This document shows, piece after piece, positions 1 to 8,166 of a stretch of DNA of 42,266 nucleotides (position 1 is its first letter; each line of letters starts with the position of its first letter). Location: the NCBI GenBank assembly GCA_022767485.1, contig JALEMY010000039.1, positions 1 through 42,266 on the forward strand, written 5' to 3'. The notes beneath the pieces are model-generated. The model saw only the letters and a list, made by a program, of their open reading frames with translations. It did no database searches and was not told the origin of the DNA. The position numbers and the translations under genes are program-made. This stretch comes from Erysipelotrichaceae bacterium (GTDB lineage Bacteria > Bacillota_I > Bacilli_A > RFN20 > CAG-631).

Positions 1-767
1 GAGGAAATACCAATCATTATTCCTTCATTTAATGCTACATACTTCATCATTTTAAATGAAGAAACATCATCGACACTAATAGTATAATCCACATTTTCTT
101 TATAATAATTTTTGCTTTTAACATTTGATGCTATCCCGATAATATGGTGGTTTTTCTCTTTAGGTTTTATAGCAACACACGCAATATCTTTATTTTTTTC
201 TTTTAAATATTTGCATGTTCCACTAACAGTGCCGCCTGTACCATAGGTTAAGCATACACAGTCAACTAAAGGAAGATCTAAATATATTTCTTTTCCTGTT
301 GTTTTATAATGTGCTAAAACATTCTCGTAATTATCAAATTGAGATAACATAATATAATTCTTATTTTCCTTAAGCAGTTTTTGTGCCATTTTAATGCTTC
401 CGTGCATTTTTTCTGTGCTTGGAGTAAAGATGATCTTAGCTCCATATGAGCGAATCAATTTAACTCTTTCTATATTGCTATTTTCCATCATTACAATAAT
501 GCATTTTATCGATAAATAGCTACATATGCATGCCAAAGAAATACCGGTATTACCACTTGTTGGTTCAACAATTGTGGTATCACTATTTATTTTTTTACTA
601 TCTATTAATTCTTGTATCATATTGTAAACCGCACGATCTTTACTAGAACCTGTCAAATTATATTTTTCAAGTTTTAAGTAAATATTACAGTTCATTTTTT
701 TTGATAATTTATTTAAATGAATCATTGGTGTGTTACCAATTAATTGAAACGGATTATTAACTATCAA
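1..767 (-). CDS. cysK: Cysteine synthase / PLP-dependent beta-replacing enzyme, C-terminus off the window edge
   Basis: Manual minus-strand translation from TTG at 767: LIVNNPFQLIGNTPMIHLNKLSKKMNCNIYLKLEKYNLTGSSKDRAVYNMI...VEPTSGNTGISLA...; GNTP, SSKDR (PLP lysine) and TSGNTG motifs; RBS aaggag just upstream (reverse complement of ctcctt at 775-780). Not in the ORF track because it runs off the edge and uses TTG. Confidence 0.85.
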   Translation of the reverse strand, partial: MIVNNPFQLIGNTPMIHLNKLSKKMNCNIYLKLEKYNLTGSSKDRAVYNMIQELIDSKKINSDTTIVEPTSGNTGISLACICSYLSIKCIIVMMENSNIERVKLIRSYGAKIIFTPSTEKMHGSIKMAQKLLKENKNYIMLSQFDNYENVLAHYKTTGKEIYLDLPLVDCVCLTYGTGGTVSGTCKYLKEKNKDIACVAIKPKEKNHHIIGIASNVKSKNYYKENVDYTISVDDVSSFKMMKYVALNEGIMIGIS

Positions 768-825
768 TTTTTTTCTCCTTTAAAATATTTTCATAATATT
801 TTATGAATTGATAGTAGATTTGTTG

Positions 826-1419
826 CTATTTTCTTAAAAATCCTCCTATTAAAAGTGCAACTTGAAGTGGAAGACCAATTAAAAAGATTATCCATACATT
901 TTCATTGTTTACTAAAAAGTATAAATAAATTGAAGCGAGCGAAGACCAAACAAAAACAGAACCAACCAAAGGAAGAAAACGATAATTTTTTTCTTTTTTC
1001 ATTGCGATAAATAATACTATACAACTAATAGGAACAGCTACAATAAATGCTACCCAATATTTTCTAGCATTTGCCACATCTTTTATGGTTTGGTACACGA
1101 AGATTGCGACAGATACAAAAATTACTGCAGTAATAATCAAACAAATTTGGGCAATTCTTTTTTGCATAATGCTTTTAGGAAGCAAATATTTTTTTAAATT
1201 TTCACTAGAATCAGAGTGAAAAAAATAATCGATAGTTACCCCAAATAATTGTGACATCATGTATAACACTTCAACATCAGGGGTTGATTCACCACGCTCC
1301 CATTTTGAAATAGCTTTATCGGTATAATTTAATTTTTCAGCAAGTTCTACTTGTGTCCATTTTTTAGATTTTCTAAGCTCAGTGATATTTTTAGCTATAT
1401 TGCTTTTTACATCTTCCAT
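826..1419 (-). CDS. XRE-family (HTH_3) transcriptional regulator with C-terminal membrane segments
   Basis: N-terminal IAKNITELRKSKKWTQVELAEKLNYTDKAISKWERGESTPDVEVL HTH; hydrophobic TM segments in the C-terminal half. Confidence 0.9.
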   Translation of the reverse strand: MEDVKSNIAKNITELRKSKKWTQVELAEKLNYTDKAISKWERGESTPDVEVLYMMSQLFGVTIDYFFHSDSSENLKKYLLPKSIMQKRIAQICLIITAVIFVSVAIFVYQTIKDVANARKYWVAFIVAVPISCIVLFIAMKKEKNYRFLPLVGSVFVWSSLASIYLYFLVNNENVWIIFLIGLPLQVALLIGGFLRK

Positions 1420-1457
1420 AAAAACCCTTCTTTCTATTGGAAATTTTTAAGTAAACT

Positions 1458-1482
1458 ATTTGTAGAATCAAATTCTACAAAT
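1458..1482. promoter_or_regulatory. Perfect inverted repeat (11-bp arms, 3-nt spacer), candidate operator between divergent genes
   Basis: ATTTGTAGAAT-CAA-ATTCTACAAAT located between the divergently transcribed XRE gene and the glycosyltransferase gene. Confidence 0.5.
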
Positions 1483-1483
1483 C

Positions 1484-1526
1484 TATAAGTAAAGTTTAGA
1501 GAAAACTAAATTAAAATTTACTTATA
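1484..1526. promoter_or_regulatory. Second inverted repeat TATAAGTAAA...TTTACTTATA (10-bp arms)
   Basis: Exact reverse-complement arms at 1484-1493 and 1517-1526 in the same intergenic region. Confidence 0.35.
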
Positions 1527-1582
1527 AATTTTATTAAATAAAGTATACTTATTTTATAAAAAAAAGTAAAGTGGGTGATAAC

Positions 1583-2746
1583 ATGATTGTAACCATCATT
1601 GCCGATGTTTTAGGAGAAGAAAATAATGGTACTACTACCGCTTGTATGAATTTAGTAAGATACTTAACAAAATGTGGCGATATTGTAAAAATTGTCTGCT
1701 GTGATAAAGATAAAGCAGGAAAGGAAAACTACTTTATCGTACCGACATATAACTTTGGAAGGTTTTTAAATAATTACGTGAAAAAAAATAGTGTAAGTAT
1801 TGCAAAGCCTGATGAACAAATCATTGAAAACGCTATTATAGGATCCGATATTATTCATGTTATGATTCCTTTTAAACTTGGTCGCGTTGCACTAAAATTT
1901 GCTAGGAAATATCATATTCCTGTTAGCGCAGGATTTCACTGCCAAGCTGAAAACATTACTAGTCATTTGTTTTTAATGAATGTAGCATTAGCAAATCATA
2001 TTACTTATAAAAATTTTTATAACGAATTTTATAAATACGTTGATGCTATTCATTACCCTACAAACTTCATTAAAGAAGTTTTTGAAAATGATGTTAAAGT
2101 TAAAACGAATGCTTATGTTATTTCAAATGGTGTAAATGATCGTTATCATAAAATTAATTGTAAAAAACCCGATGAATTTAAAGATAAATTTGTTATTTTA
2201 TTTATCGGAAGACTTTCGAAAGAAAAATCACATTTAGTTTTATTAAATGCTGTTAACCTATCAAAATACAAAGATAATATCCAATTAATATTTGCTGGAG
2301 ATGGCCCTAGAAAACAATATATTATTAAAAAAGCTCAAGAATTAAATATTAATCCTATTATTAAATTTTTCTCGCATGATGAGTTAGTTGAAGTAATTAA
2401 CTATTCTGATTTATATTGCCATCCAGCAGAAATAGAAATCGAAGCTATTTCTTGTTTAGAAGCTATTTCTTGTGGCTTGGTTCCTCTTATTGCTAACTCT
2501 CCTAAAAGCGCTACTAAAGCCTTTGCCTTAACAAGCGACAATCTATTTGATTACAACAATCCTTTAGACTTAGCTAAAAAAATTGATTATTGGATTGAAC
2601 ACCCAGTAGAAAAAGAAAAACTAAAACAAGATTATCTTGGATATACAAAGCAGTTTAATCAAGAAGAGTGCATGAAAAAAATGAGAGCAATGCTTGAAGA
2701 AACGATAAAAAAGTATCGAGAAAATGAGAAAAATAATATATTATAG
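1583..2746 (+). CDS. Glycosyltransferase family 4 protein (glycolipid/mannosyltransferase type)
   Basis: GT4-like: VILFIGRLSKEKSHLVLLNAV, IQLIFAGDGPRKQYI, HPAEIEIEAISCLEAISCGLVPLI; track ORF starts at GTG 1571 but ATG 1583 follows a GTGGGTGATAAC spacer. Confidence 0.88.
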   Translation: MIVTIIADVLGEENNGTTTACMNLVRYLTKCGDIVKIVCCDKDKAGKENYFIVPTYNFGRFLNNYVKKNSVSIAKPDEQIIENAIIGSDIIHVMIPFKLGRVALKFARKYHIPVSAGFHCQAENITSHLFLMNVALANHITYKNFYNEFYKYVDAIHYPTNFIKEVFENDVKVKTNAYVISNGVNDRYHKINCKKPDEFKDKFVILFIGRLSKEKSHLVLLNAVNLSKYKDNIQLIFAGDGPRKQYIIKKAQELNINPIIKFFSHDELVEVINYSDLYCHPAEIEIEAISCLEAISCGLVPLIANSPKSATKAFALTSDNLFDYNNPLDLAKKIDYWIEHPVEKEKLKQDYLGYTKQFNQEECMKKMRAMLEETIKKYRENEKNNIL

Positions 2747-3515
2747 TGATGAATTAAACGATGATTTTGCGGAAAACAACATTAAAACTATATTAACTCC
2801 TTCCACACATCGTTATATTAATCATAATCCAATTTATAGATTTTTTACTTTTATTGTTTATCATATTATCGCTTCTCCTCTTGTCTTTATTTTTACAAAA
2901 ATTGCTTATCATCAAAAATTTATTAATAAAAAGATTTTAAAAAAATATAAGAAATCAGGTTATTTTGTTTATAGTAATCATACCTGCCTTATCGGTGATG
3001 CTTTCATGCCAACACTTTTATCTTTTCCAAAGAAAAACTACCTTATTTGTAATCCTGATGCAACCTCAATAAAGGGATTAAAAACCCTTGTATCTATGCT
3101 TGGAGCTCTTCCTATTCCATCAACCATTAAAGGAAACAAAAACTTTCTTGAGGCAATTAAACATCATTTAAATAATAAAAAAGCTATAACTATTTACCCT
3201 GAAGCCCATATTTGGCCTTATTATACTAAAATTAGACCTTTTAAAAATGTATCTTTTACATATCCTTATATGTTTAATGTTCCATGCTTTACAATGACTA
3301 CTACTTATGCAAAAAGAAAGATTGGAAAACGTCCTAAAATTGTAACTTATGTTGATGGTCCATTTTTTTGCGATATGTCTTTAAGTAAAAAAGAAAGCGT
3401 GCAAAAACTAAGAGATGAAGTTTATAATTCAATGTTAAAATGTAGTAGAATCAACACTCAATACGAATATATAAAATATATTCACTCAGAAAAAAATTCT
3501 CTTGTTAACCAATAA
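2724..3515 (+). CDS. PlsC-like 1-acyl-glycerol-3-phosphate acyltransferase family protein
   Basis: YSNHTCLIGDAF (NHx(5)D-type motif) and ITIYPEAHIWPYYTKIRPFK motif; overlaps end of GT4 gene by 23 bp. Confidence 0.75.
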   Translation: MRKIIYYSDELNDDFAENNIKTILTPSTHRYINHNPIYRFFTFIVYHIIASPLVFIFTKIAYHQKFINKKILKKYKKSGYFVYSNHTCLIGDAFMPTLLSFPKKNYLICNPDATSIKGLKTLVSMLGALPIPSTIKGNKNFLEAIKHHLNNKKAITIYPEAHIWPYYTKIRPFKNVSFTYPYMFNVPCFTMTTTYAKRKIGKRPKIVTYVDGPFFCDMSLSKKESVQKLRDEVYNSMLKCSRINTQYEYIKYIHSEKNSLVNQ

Positions 3516-3547
3516 AAAAAATGTGGCTGTATATACCACATTTTTTC
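3514..3547. terminator. Bidirectional rho-independent terminator
   Basis: AAAAAATGTGG...CCACATTTTTT hairpin between convergent genes. Confidence 0.85.
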
Positions 3548-3548
3548 T

Positions 3549-5570
3549 TTATAGTTTAACTAATTCTCCACCATTTTCTCTTGATTTTTCTGCGGCAAAG
3601 GCCATTAGATGAGATTGTATAGAACATGAAAGACTAGTTTCTTGAATTTCTTTATTATCAACAATCATACGATAGAAATAATTCATCATATGAATATCGC
3701 CACCACCATGTCCTCTAAGTTCATTAGTTAATTCGCTAATTGTCCATTTTTGATCTTGCCCATTATAAACATTTAAAGTGATTGTTCCTGCTGGTTCATC
3801 ATATATAATATCACCCATCGTTCCAAAAAAGTGAGCATATCTTCCAGAATATTTACTAAATGCCGTCATCTTTAAATTGGCGCTAACGCCGTTTTTAAAC
3901 AAAATGTTAACTGATTGACTATCAACCACATCGTTATCACAATAAAATACACAACGTCCATAAGGTCCTTTTTTGATTGCTTCCATTAAAGTATCTTCAC
4001 TTAATGTTTCATCAGTTAAAACATTGTAAGGCCAACAATTTTTTGGTGAACCATCAATTTTCCATTTTTTAATGTAAATATTATATGCTGAGTATGGACA
4101 TGTTTCTACATGTGGACAATCAAGACATCTTCTTTTTGCGCCTTTTGGTGCATGCTTTGCATTAAAGAAATTTAGTTTTCCAAATGAACTTATTGAATCA
4201 CACTCGCTATTTGCAAACCATTGAAGTAAGTCTAAGTCATGACAACACTTAGCTAAAATCATCGGAGCAGTATCTTCCTTTTTACGCCAGTTACCACGTA
4301 CGAAGCTATGCGCTTGATGCCAATATGTAACATTTTCTAAATGATCGATAGATACAAGTTCACCAATAGCTTTATTATTCAATAATTCTTTAATCTTTTG
4401 CATGGCAACCGTATATCTTAAAACATGACATACAAGAATTTTTACTTTCTTTTTATCAGCAGCCTCTTGAAGCATATATAATTCTTCTTCATTTGCAGTA
4501 ATTGGTTTTTCAAGAAGAATATGATAATTTAACTCAATAGCTTTAAGAGCATGCCTTACATGATCTTGATCAAGAGTAGATATCACAATAAAATCAGCTC
4601 TTTTTTCTTTAAAGAACTCATTTTCATCAACAAAGCATTGACTTTCATCAACCATAAATTCTCTTTGATATTTTTTAAGTCTATCAGGTTTTATTTCGCA
4701 AAGAGCAGATATTTTAAACATATCAGGTCTTTCCATAAAATAACGACCATATGTTTCACCGCCACGTGAACCAACGCCAATAATTGCCGCTTTTAAAACT
4801 CTGTCAACTTTAACATTTGATTTGCCTTCTGCTTCCTTATCAACAATTTCTGCTAAAAAGACAAATGATGCCACGCTATTAGCAGCAGAGACAGCTTGAG
4901 ATTTGTTTTTATATGCTTCTGATAAAACTATACATCTTCCAGATGAAGTATATAATTTAAATTGATAAGTTTTATTCTTATCACAAACAACAACAAATCT
5001 TCCATCTTTGATTGCCCCTTTAAATGCTTCTATTCCATTGTTCATAGATTGTCTTGAAGTATATTCGTTAGATGAGCAAAGTAAAACACCATTGCTTGCA
5101 ACTAATTTAAATTCATAAATATCATCGGTAACAGAAGTGATAATCTTTCCACCTTTTTTTGCTGTTTCATTATTAATTTTTATTTCTTCAATTAAATGTT
5201 CTGGATCTTCTTCTAATACTTCAATTGGAGAAATAGCAGCGAACTTTTTAAAGGAATTTGCAGCTGCTTCACATCCTTGTTGTGATGTATAATTTGCTGA
5301 TACTACAAGCAATCTTTTGTTTTGGGCAAACAATTTGAATTGCCATAAATTATGTTTATCTTTATAAATTAAAATAGTTCCATTATCGATACTTTTCTTT
5401 ACTGTTTCAATTGCTAAAACAGCACCTTTTTCTGATTTGTATATTTCTGAAACAACTAATATTTCTCCATTTGATGCTTTTAAACGATATAGATACATAT
5501 CATTAACATGGAAAATCTCATATTTACCTAAAACAACACGATTGGTTTTTGCATTTTCTACTTTAGCCAT
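3549..5570 (-). CDS. Gfo/Idh/MocA-family oxidoreductase with N-terminal tandem DUF1508 (YegP-like) repeats
   Basis: Residues ~1-255 contain four copies of an F/YxFxLxAxNGxxLxxSexYxSxxxAxxxIxxxK pattern; residues ~258 onward VLKAAIIGVGSRGGETYGRYFMERPDMFKISALCEI Rossmann start, LLEKPITAN motif, Cys cluster RRCLDCPHVETCPYSAY. Confidence 0.85.
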   Translation of the reverse strand: MAKVENAKTNRVVLGKYEIFHVNDMYLYRLKASNGEILVVSEIYKSEKGAVLAIETVKKSIDNGTILIYKDKHNLWQFKLFAQNKRLLVVSANYTSQQGCEAAANSFKKFAAISPIEVLEEDPEHLIEEIKINNETAKKGGKIITSVTDDIYEFKLVASNGVLLCSSNEYTSRQSMNNGIEAFKGAIKDGRFVVVCDKNKTYQFKLYTSSGRCIVLSEAYKNKSQAVSAANSVASFVFLAEIVDKEAEGKSNVKVDRVLKAAIIGVGSRGGETYGRYFMERPDMFKISALCEIKPDRLKKYQREFMVDESQCFVDENEFFKEKRADFIVISTLDQDHVRHALKAIELNYHILLEKPITANEEELYMLQEAADKKKVKILVCHVLRYTVAMQKIKELLNNKAIGELVSIDHLENVTYWHQAHSFVRGNWRKKEDTAPMILAKCCHDLDLLQWFANSECDSISSFGKLNFFNAKHAPKGAKRRCLDCPHVETCPYSAYNIYIKKWKIDGSPKNCWPYNVLTDETLSEDTLMEAIKKGPYGRCVFYCDNDVVDSQSVNILFKNGVSANLKMTAFSKYSGRYAHFFGTMGDIIYDEPAGTITLNVYNGQDQKWTISELTNELRGHGGGDIHMMNYFYRMIVDNKEIQETSLSCSIQSHLMAFAAEKSRENGGELVKL

Positions 5571-5716
5571 TTTGATTTTATTCCTCCATATTTCATAACT
5601 TTCTTACTATATTATAGCAAAACAAAATTATTATTAAATAATTTTTGGCAAAAATATGAATATTGTCTTTATTTTGTGTTAGAATAAAACATGTAACAAA
5701 AAGGAGATGTTAAATT

Positions 5717-6886
5717 ATGATTAAAGTCGATGTTATTTCTGGGTTTTTAGGAGCTGGAAAAACTACTCTTATCAAAAAAATATTTGAATCAGTATTAGAA
5801 AAAGAAAAAGTTGTTTTAATTGAAAACGAATTTGGTGAAATTGGAATCGATAGTACTTTTTTAAAGGACTCTAATATCCAAATTCAAGAAATAAATGCTG
5901 GCTGCATTTGTTGCTCTTTAGTAGGAGACTTTGCTTCTTCTATGAAAGAAGTAATCGACAGATTTGCACCAGAAAGAATTATTATTGAGCCTTCTGGAGT
6001 TGGCAAATTGTCCGATATTGTTAATGCTGTTTTAAAACTTGAAGAAGATGTTAAAATTAATATTTTAGCAACTGTTGTTGATGGCGTTAAAACAAAAATG
6101 TATTTAAAGAACTTTGGTGAATTTTTTAATAATCAAGTCGAAGCAGCTAATACAATTGTTATTAGCAAAACCGATAAAATGAGTGAAGACAAAATTGAAG
6201 AAGTAGTCAATTTAGTAAAAGAGAAAAACAATCATGCTACTTTAATTACAACACCAATTCAACAATTAGATAGTAAACAATTAGTAGATGTTTTAGAACA
6301 AAAAGTATCATTGAAAGATGAATTAATAAAAGAAATGCAATATGTTCATGAGCACGAAAATGATGAATGTTGTTGCAATCATGAACACCATCACGATGAT
6401 GATGAATGCTGTTGTCATCATGAACACCATCACGACGATGATGAATGTTGTTGCAATCATGAACATCACCACGATGATGATGAATGCTGTTGCAATCACG
6501 AACACCATCACGACGATGATGAATGTTGTTGCAATCACGAACACCACCACGATGATGATGAATGTTGTTGTAATCATGAACATCATCATCATGATGCAGA
6601 TGAAGTATTTACAAGCTATGGAAAAGAAACTACACGCTCTTATTCACATGATGAATTAAGTAATATTTTATCCACTTTAGCAAACGATGATTCTCTTGGT
6701 ATTATAATTCGTTCTAAGGGTGTTATAAAAGCTAGTGATAATGATAACTGGTATTATTTTGATTTCGTTTCTGGTGATTTTGAAATACGTCTTGGAAGAC
6801 CTGATTATATCGGTCGTATCGTTGTTATTGGATCTCACATTAACGAAGAAAAAATCGAATCTTTGTTTTTTAAAAAAGGTGAATAA
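5717..6886 (+). CDS. CobW/COG0523 family GTPase (putative metallochaperone) with internal Cys/His/Asp repeat region
   Basis: GFLGAGKTTLI Walker A, ENEFGEIGID, INAGCICCSL (CXCC metal site), IIIEPSGVG, ISKTDK; six 13-aa DECCCNHEHHHDD repeats; CobW C-terminal domain RSKGVIKASDNDNWYYFDFVSG. Confidence 0.93.
   Translation: MIKVDVISGFLGAGKTTLIKKIFESVLEKEKVVLIENEFGEIGIDSTFLKDSNIQIQEINAGCICCSLVGDFASSMKEVIDRFAPERIIIEPSGVGKLSDIVNAVLKLEEDVKINILATVVDGVKTKMYLKNFGEFFNNQVEAANTIVISKTDKMSEDKIEEVVNLVKEKNNHATLITTPIQQLDSKQLVDVLEQKVSLKDELIKEMQYVHEHENDECCCNHEHHHDDDECCCHHEHHHDDDECCCNHEHHHDDDECCCNHEHHHDDDECCCNHEHHHDDDECCCNHEHHHHDADEVFTSYGKETTRSYSHDELSNILSTLANDDSLGIIIRSKGVIKASDNDNWYYFDFVSGDFEIRLGRPDYIGRIVVIGSHINEEKIESLFFKKGE
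6362..6598 (+). repeat. Six tandem in-frame 39-bp repeats encoding DECCC(N/H)HEHHHDD
   Basis: gatgaatgttgttgcaatcatgaacaccatcacgatgat-type units, counted directly in sequence. Confidence 0.95.
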
Positions 6887-6888
6887 TT

Positions 6889-7836
6889 ATGCTTAATACA
6901 ATCCCTACCTATGTTATCTCAGGCTTTTTAGAATCTGGGAAAACAACCTTCATTAAAGACACCATTGCTTCTGATGATTTTTTTAAAAAAGGTAAAACCC
7001 TTATTCTTTCTGGGGAAGAAGGAGAAGTAGAATATGAGTCTTCTTTTTTAAAACACTATAATTGTGAAGTTTATTATTTTGATAAACAAGAAGATTTTAA
7101 TGCTCTTGCTTTGCAAAAAATAGTAAATGATGTAAAGCCGCAAAGAATCGTTATTGAATTAAATGGAATGTGGGATTTATCATTAATAGAATTTCCTGCA
7201 AACTTTAAGATATATCAGTTTATCAATTTTATTAACTACGTTTCTTTCCCAATTTATTTTGCAAACATGAGACAAAAATATTTAGATACAATAAAGCAAT
7301 CTGATGTTGTTGTCTTCATTAATGTCAAGGATGAACAACTTGATGAATTAGACAGTTATTCGTCATCATTTAAATTGACTAATTCTGCCGCACAATATAT
7401 GGTCATGGATGAAAATGGTCAATTAAAAGATGCCTTTAAAGTAGTTCTTCCATTTGATATAAATGCTCCTATTATAAAAATTAAAGATGATGATTATGGT
7501 ATTTGGTATATCGATACCTTTGATCATAAAGAAAACTATCAAGACAAAATTGTGGATATGAATGTTATGGTTGTAAAATCAAGTAAACTTCCAAAAGATA
7601 GTTTTGTAGCAGGAAGACTTGCTATGACTTGTTGTAGCAATGACATTCAATTATATGGCCATTTATGTTTAAATAACTTAAAAATTAAACTACCTGATCG
7701 TTGCTTTATTCATTTAGTTGCTAAAGTATCTTTTGAATATTCAAAGCAATACGATGAAGAAGAATGTGTATTAACTGCTTTATCAATTGAAAAGATTGCA
7801 CCATTGAGTAATCCTGTTTTAGATTTAACCAAGTAA
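6889..7836 (+). CDS. CobW-like P-loop GTPase-domain protein with C-terminal YcgQ/DUF1980 (TIGR03943)-like segment
   Basis: VISGFLESGKTTFIKDTI P-loop; RIVIELNGMWDL; no CXCC; C-terminal DSFVAGRLAMTCCSNDIQLYGHLC...ALSIEKIAPLSNPVL resembles the DUF1980 C-terminal FxxxRxxxTCCxxD...G pattern. Confidence 0.75.
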   Translation: MLNTIPTYVISGFLESGKTTFIKDTIASDDFFKKGKTLILSGEEGEVEYESSFLKHYNCEVYYFDKQEDFNALALQKIVNDVKPQRIVIELNGMWDLSLIEFPANFKIYQFINFINYVSFPIYFANMRQKYLDTIKQSDVVVFINVKDEQLDELDSYSSSFKLTNSAAQYMVMDENGQLKDAFKVVLPFDINAPIIKIKDDDYGIWYIDTFDHKENYQDKIVDMNVMVVKSSKLPKDSFVAGRLAMTCCSNDIQLYGHLCLNNLKIKLPDRCFIHLVAKVSFEYSKQYDEEECVLTALSIEKIAPLSNPVLDLTK

Positions 7837-7892
7837 ATATTGAGGCACTTTTATTTTTCTATCATATTATAAAATGATAGGAGGTGCATCTA

Positions 7893-8066
7893 ATGAATCC
7901 ATATGGTTACCAACCAAATGCAGTTTACCAAAATCCATATTATCAAAACCCTTGTTGTTCAGGAGTAAATCGTGGAGCTAGTTGGGTTGCTATTGCATTA
8001 GTTATCTTTTTACTATTAATCATTTGCTGCTGTTGTTGCGGAAGCTTCAAAGGCAATGTAATGTAA
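7893..8066 (+). CDS. Small Cys-rich single-TM peptide (YjcZ-like organisation)
   Basis: MNPYGYQPNAVYQNPYYQNPCCSGVNRGASWVAIALVIFLLLIICCCCCGSFKGNVM; strong RBS aggaggt upstream of ATG 7893 (track start GTG 7884 is inside the RBS). Confidence 0.7.
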   Translation: MNPYGYQPNAVYQNPYYQNPCCSGVNRGASWVAIALVIFLLLIICCCCCGSFKGNVM

Positions 8067-8076
8067 ATATATTCAA

Positions 8077-8108
8077 GCAACTGAAAGATCGCTCTTTCAG
8101 TTGTTTTA
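8077..8108 (+). terminator. Rho-independent terminator
   Basis: CAACTGAAAGA-TCGC-TCTTTCAGTTG followed by TTTTAT. Confidence 0.88.
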
Positions 8109-8137
8109 TATAAACAATTCCATTAATTTATTTTTTT

Positions 8138-8146
8138 TGTTATAAT
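8138..8146 (+). promoter_or_regulatory. Extended -10 promoter element (TTGTTATAAT)
   Basis: ttttttttgtTATAATcg about 20 bp upstream of the lipoprotein ATG. Confidence 0.45.
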
Positions 8147-8166
8147 CGTTACTATAGGAAAAAAAT

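Noticed and set aside
4551-4769. Antisense ORF inside the oxidoreductase gene
   Set aside because: Overlaps a strongly supported CDS on the opposite strand; no recognisable domain.
5615-5645. AAAATTATT-ATTA-AATAATTTT dyad upstream of the CobW gene as a Zur operator
   Set aside because: Purely A/T inverted repeat in AT-rich DNA; does not resemble a Zur box well enough to call.
6362-6598. Regularly repeated sequence as a possible CRISPR array
   Set aside because: Contiguous 39-bp units with no unique spacers, in frame within a CDS.
6323-6659. ORFs 6323..6592 (-) and 6342..6659 (+) in the track
   Set aside because: Shadow frames of the 39-bp repeat array: repeat length divisible by three keeps alternate frames open; products are low-complexity Met/Ile/Thr/Val repeats inside the clear CobW CDS.
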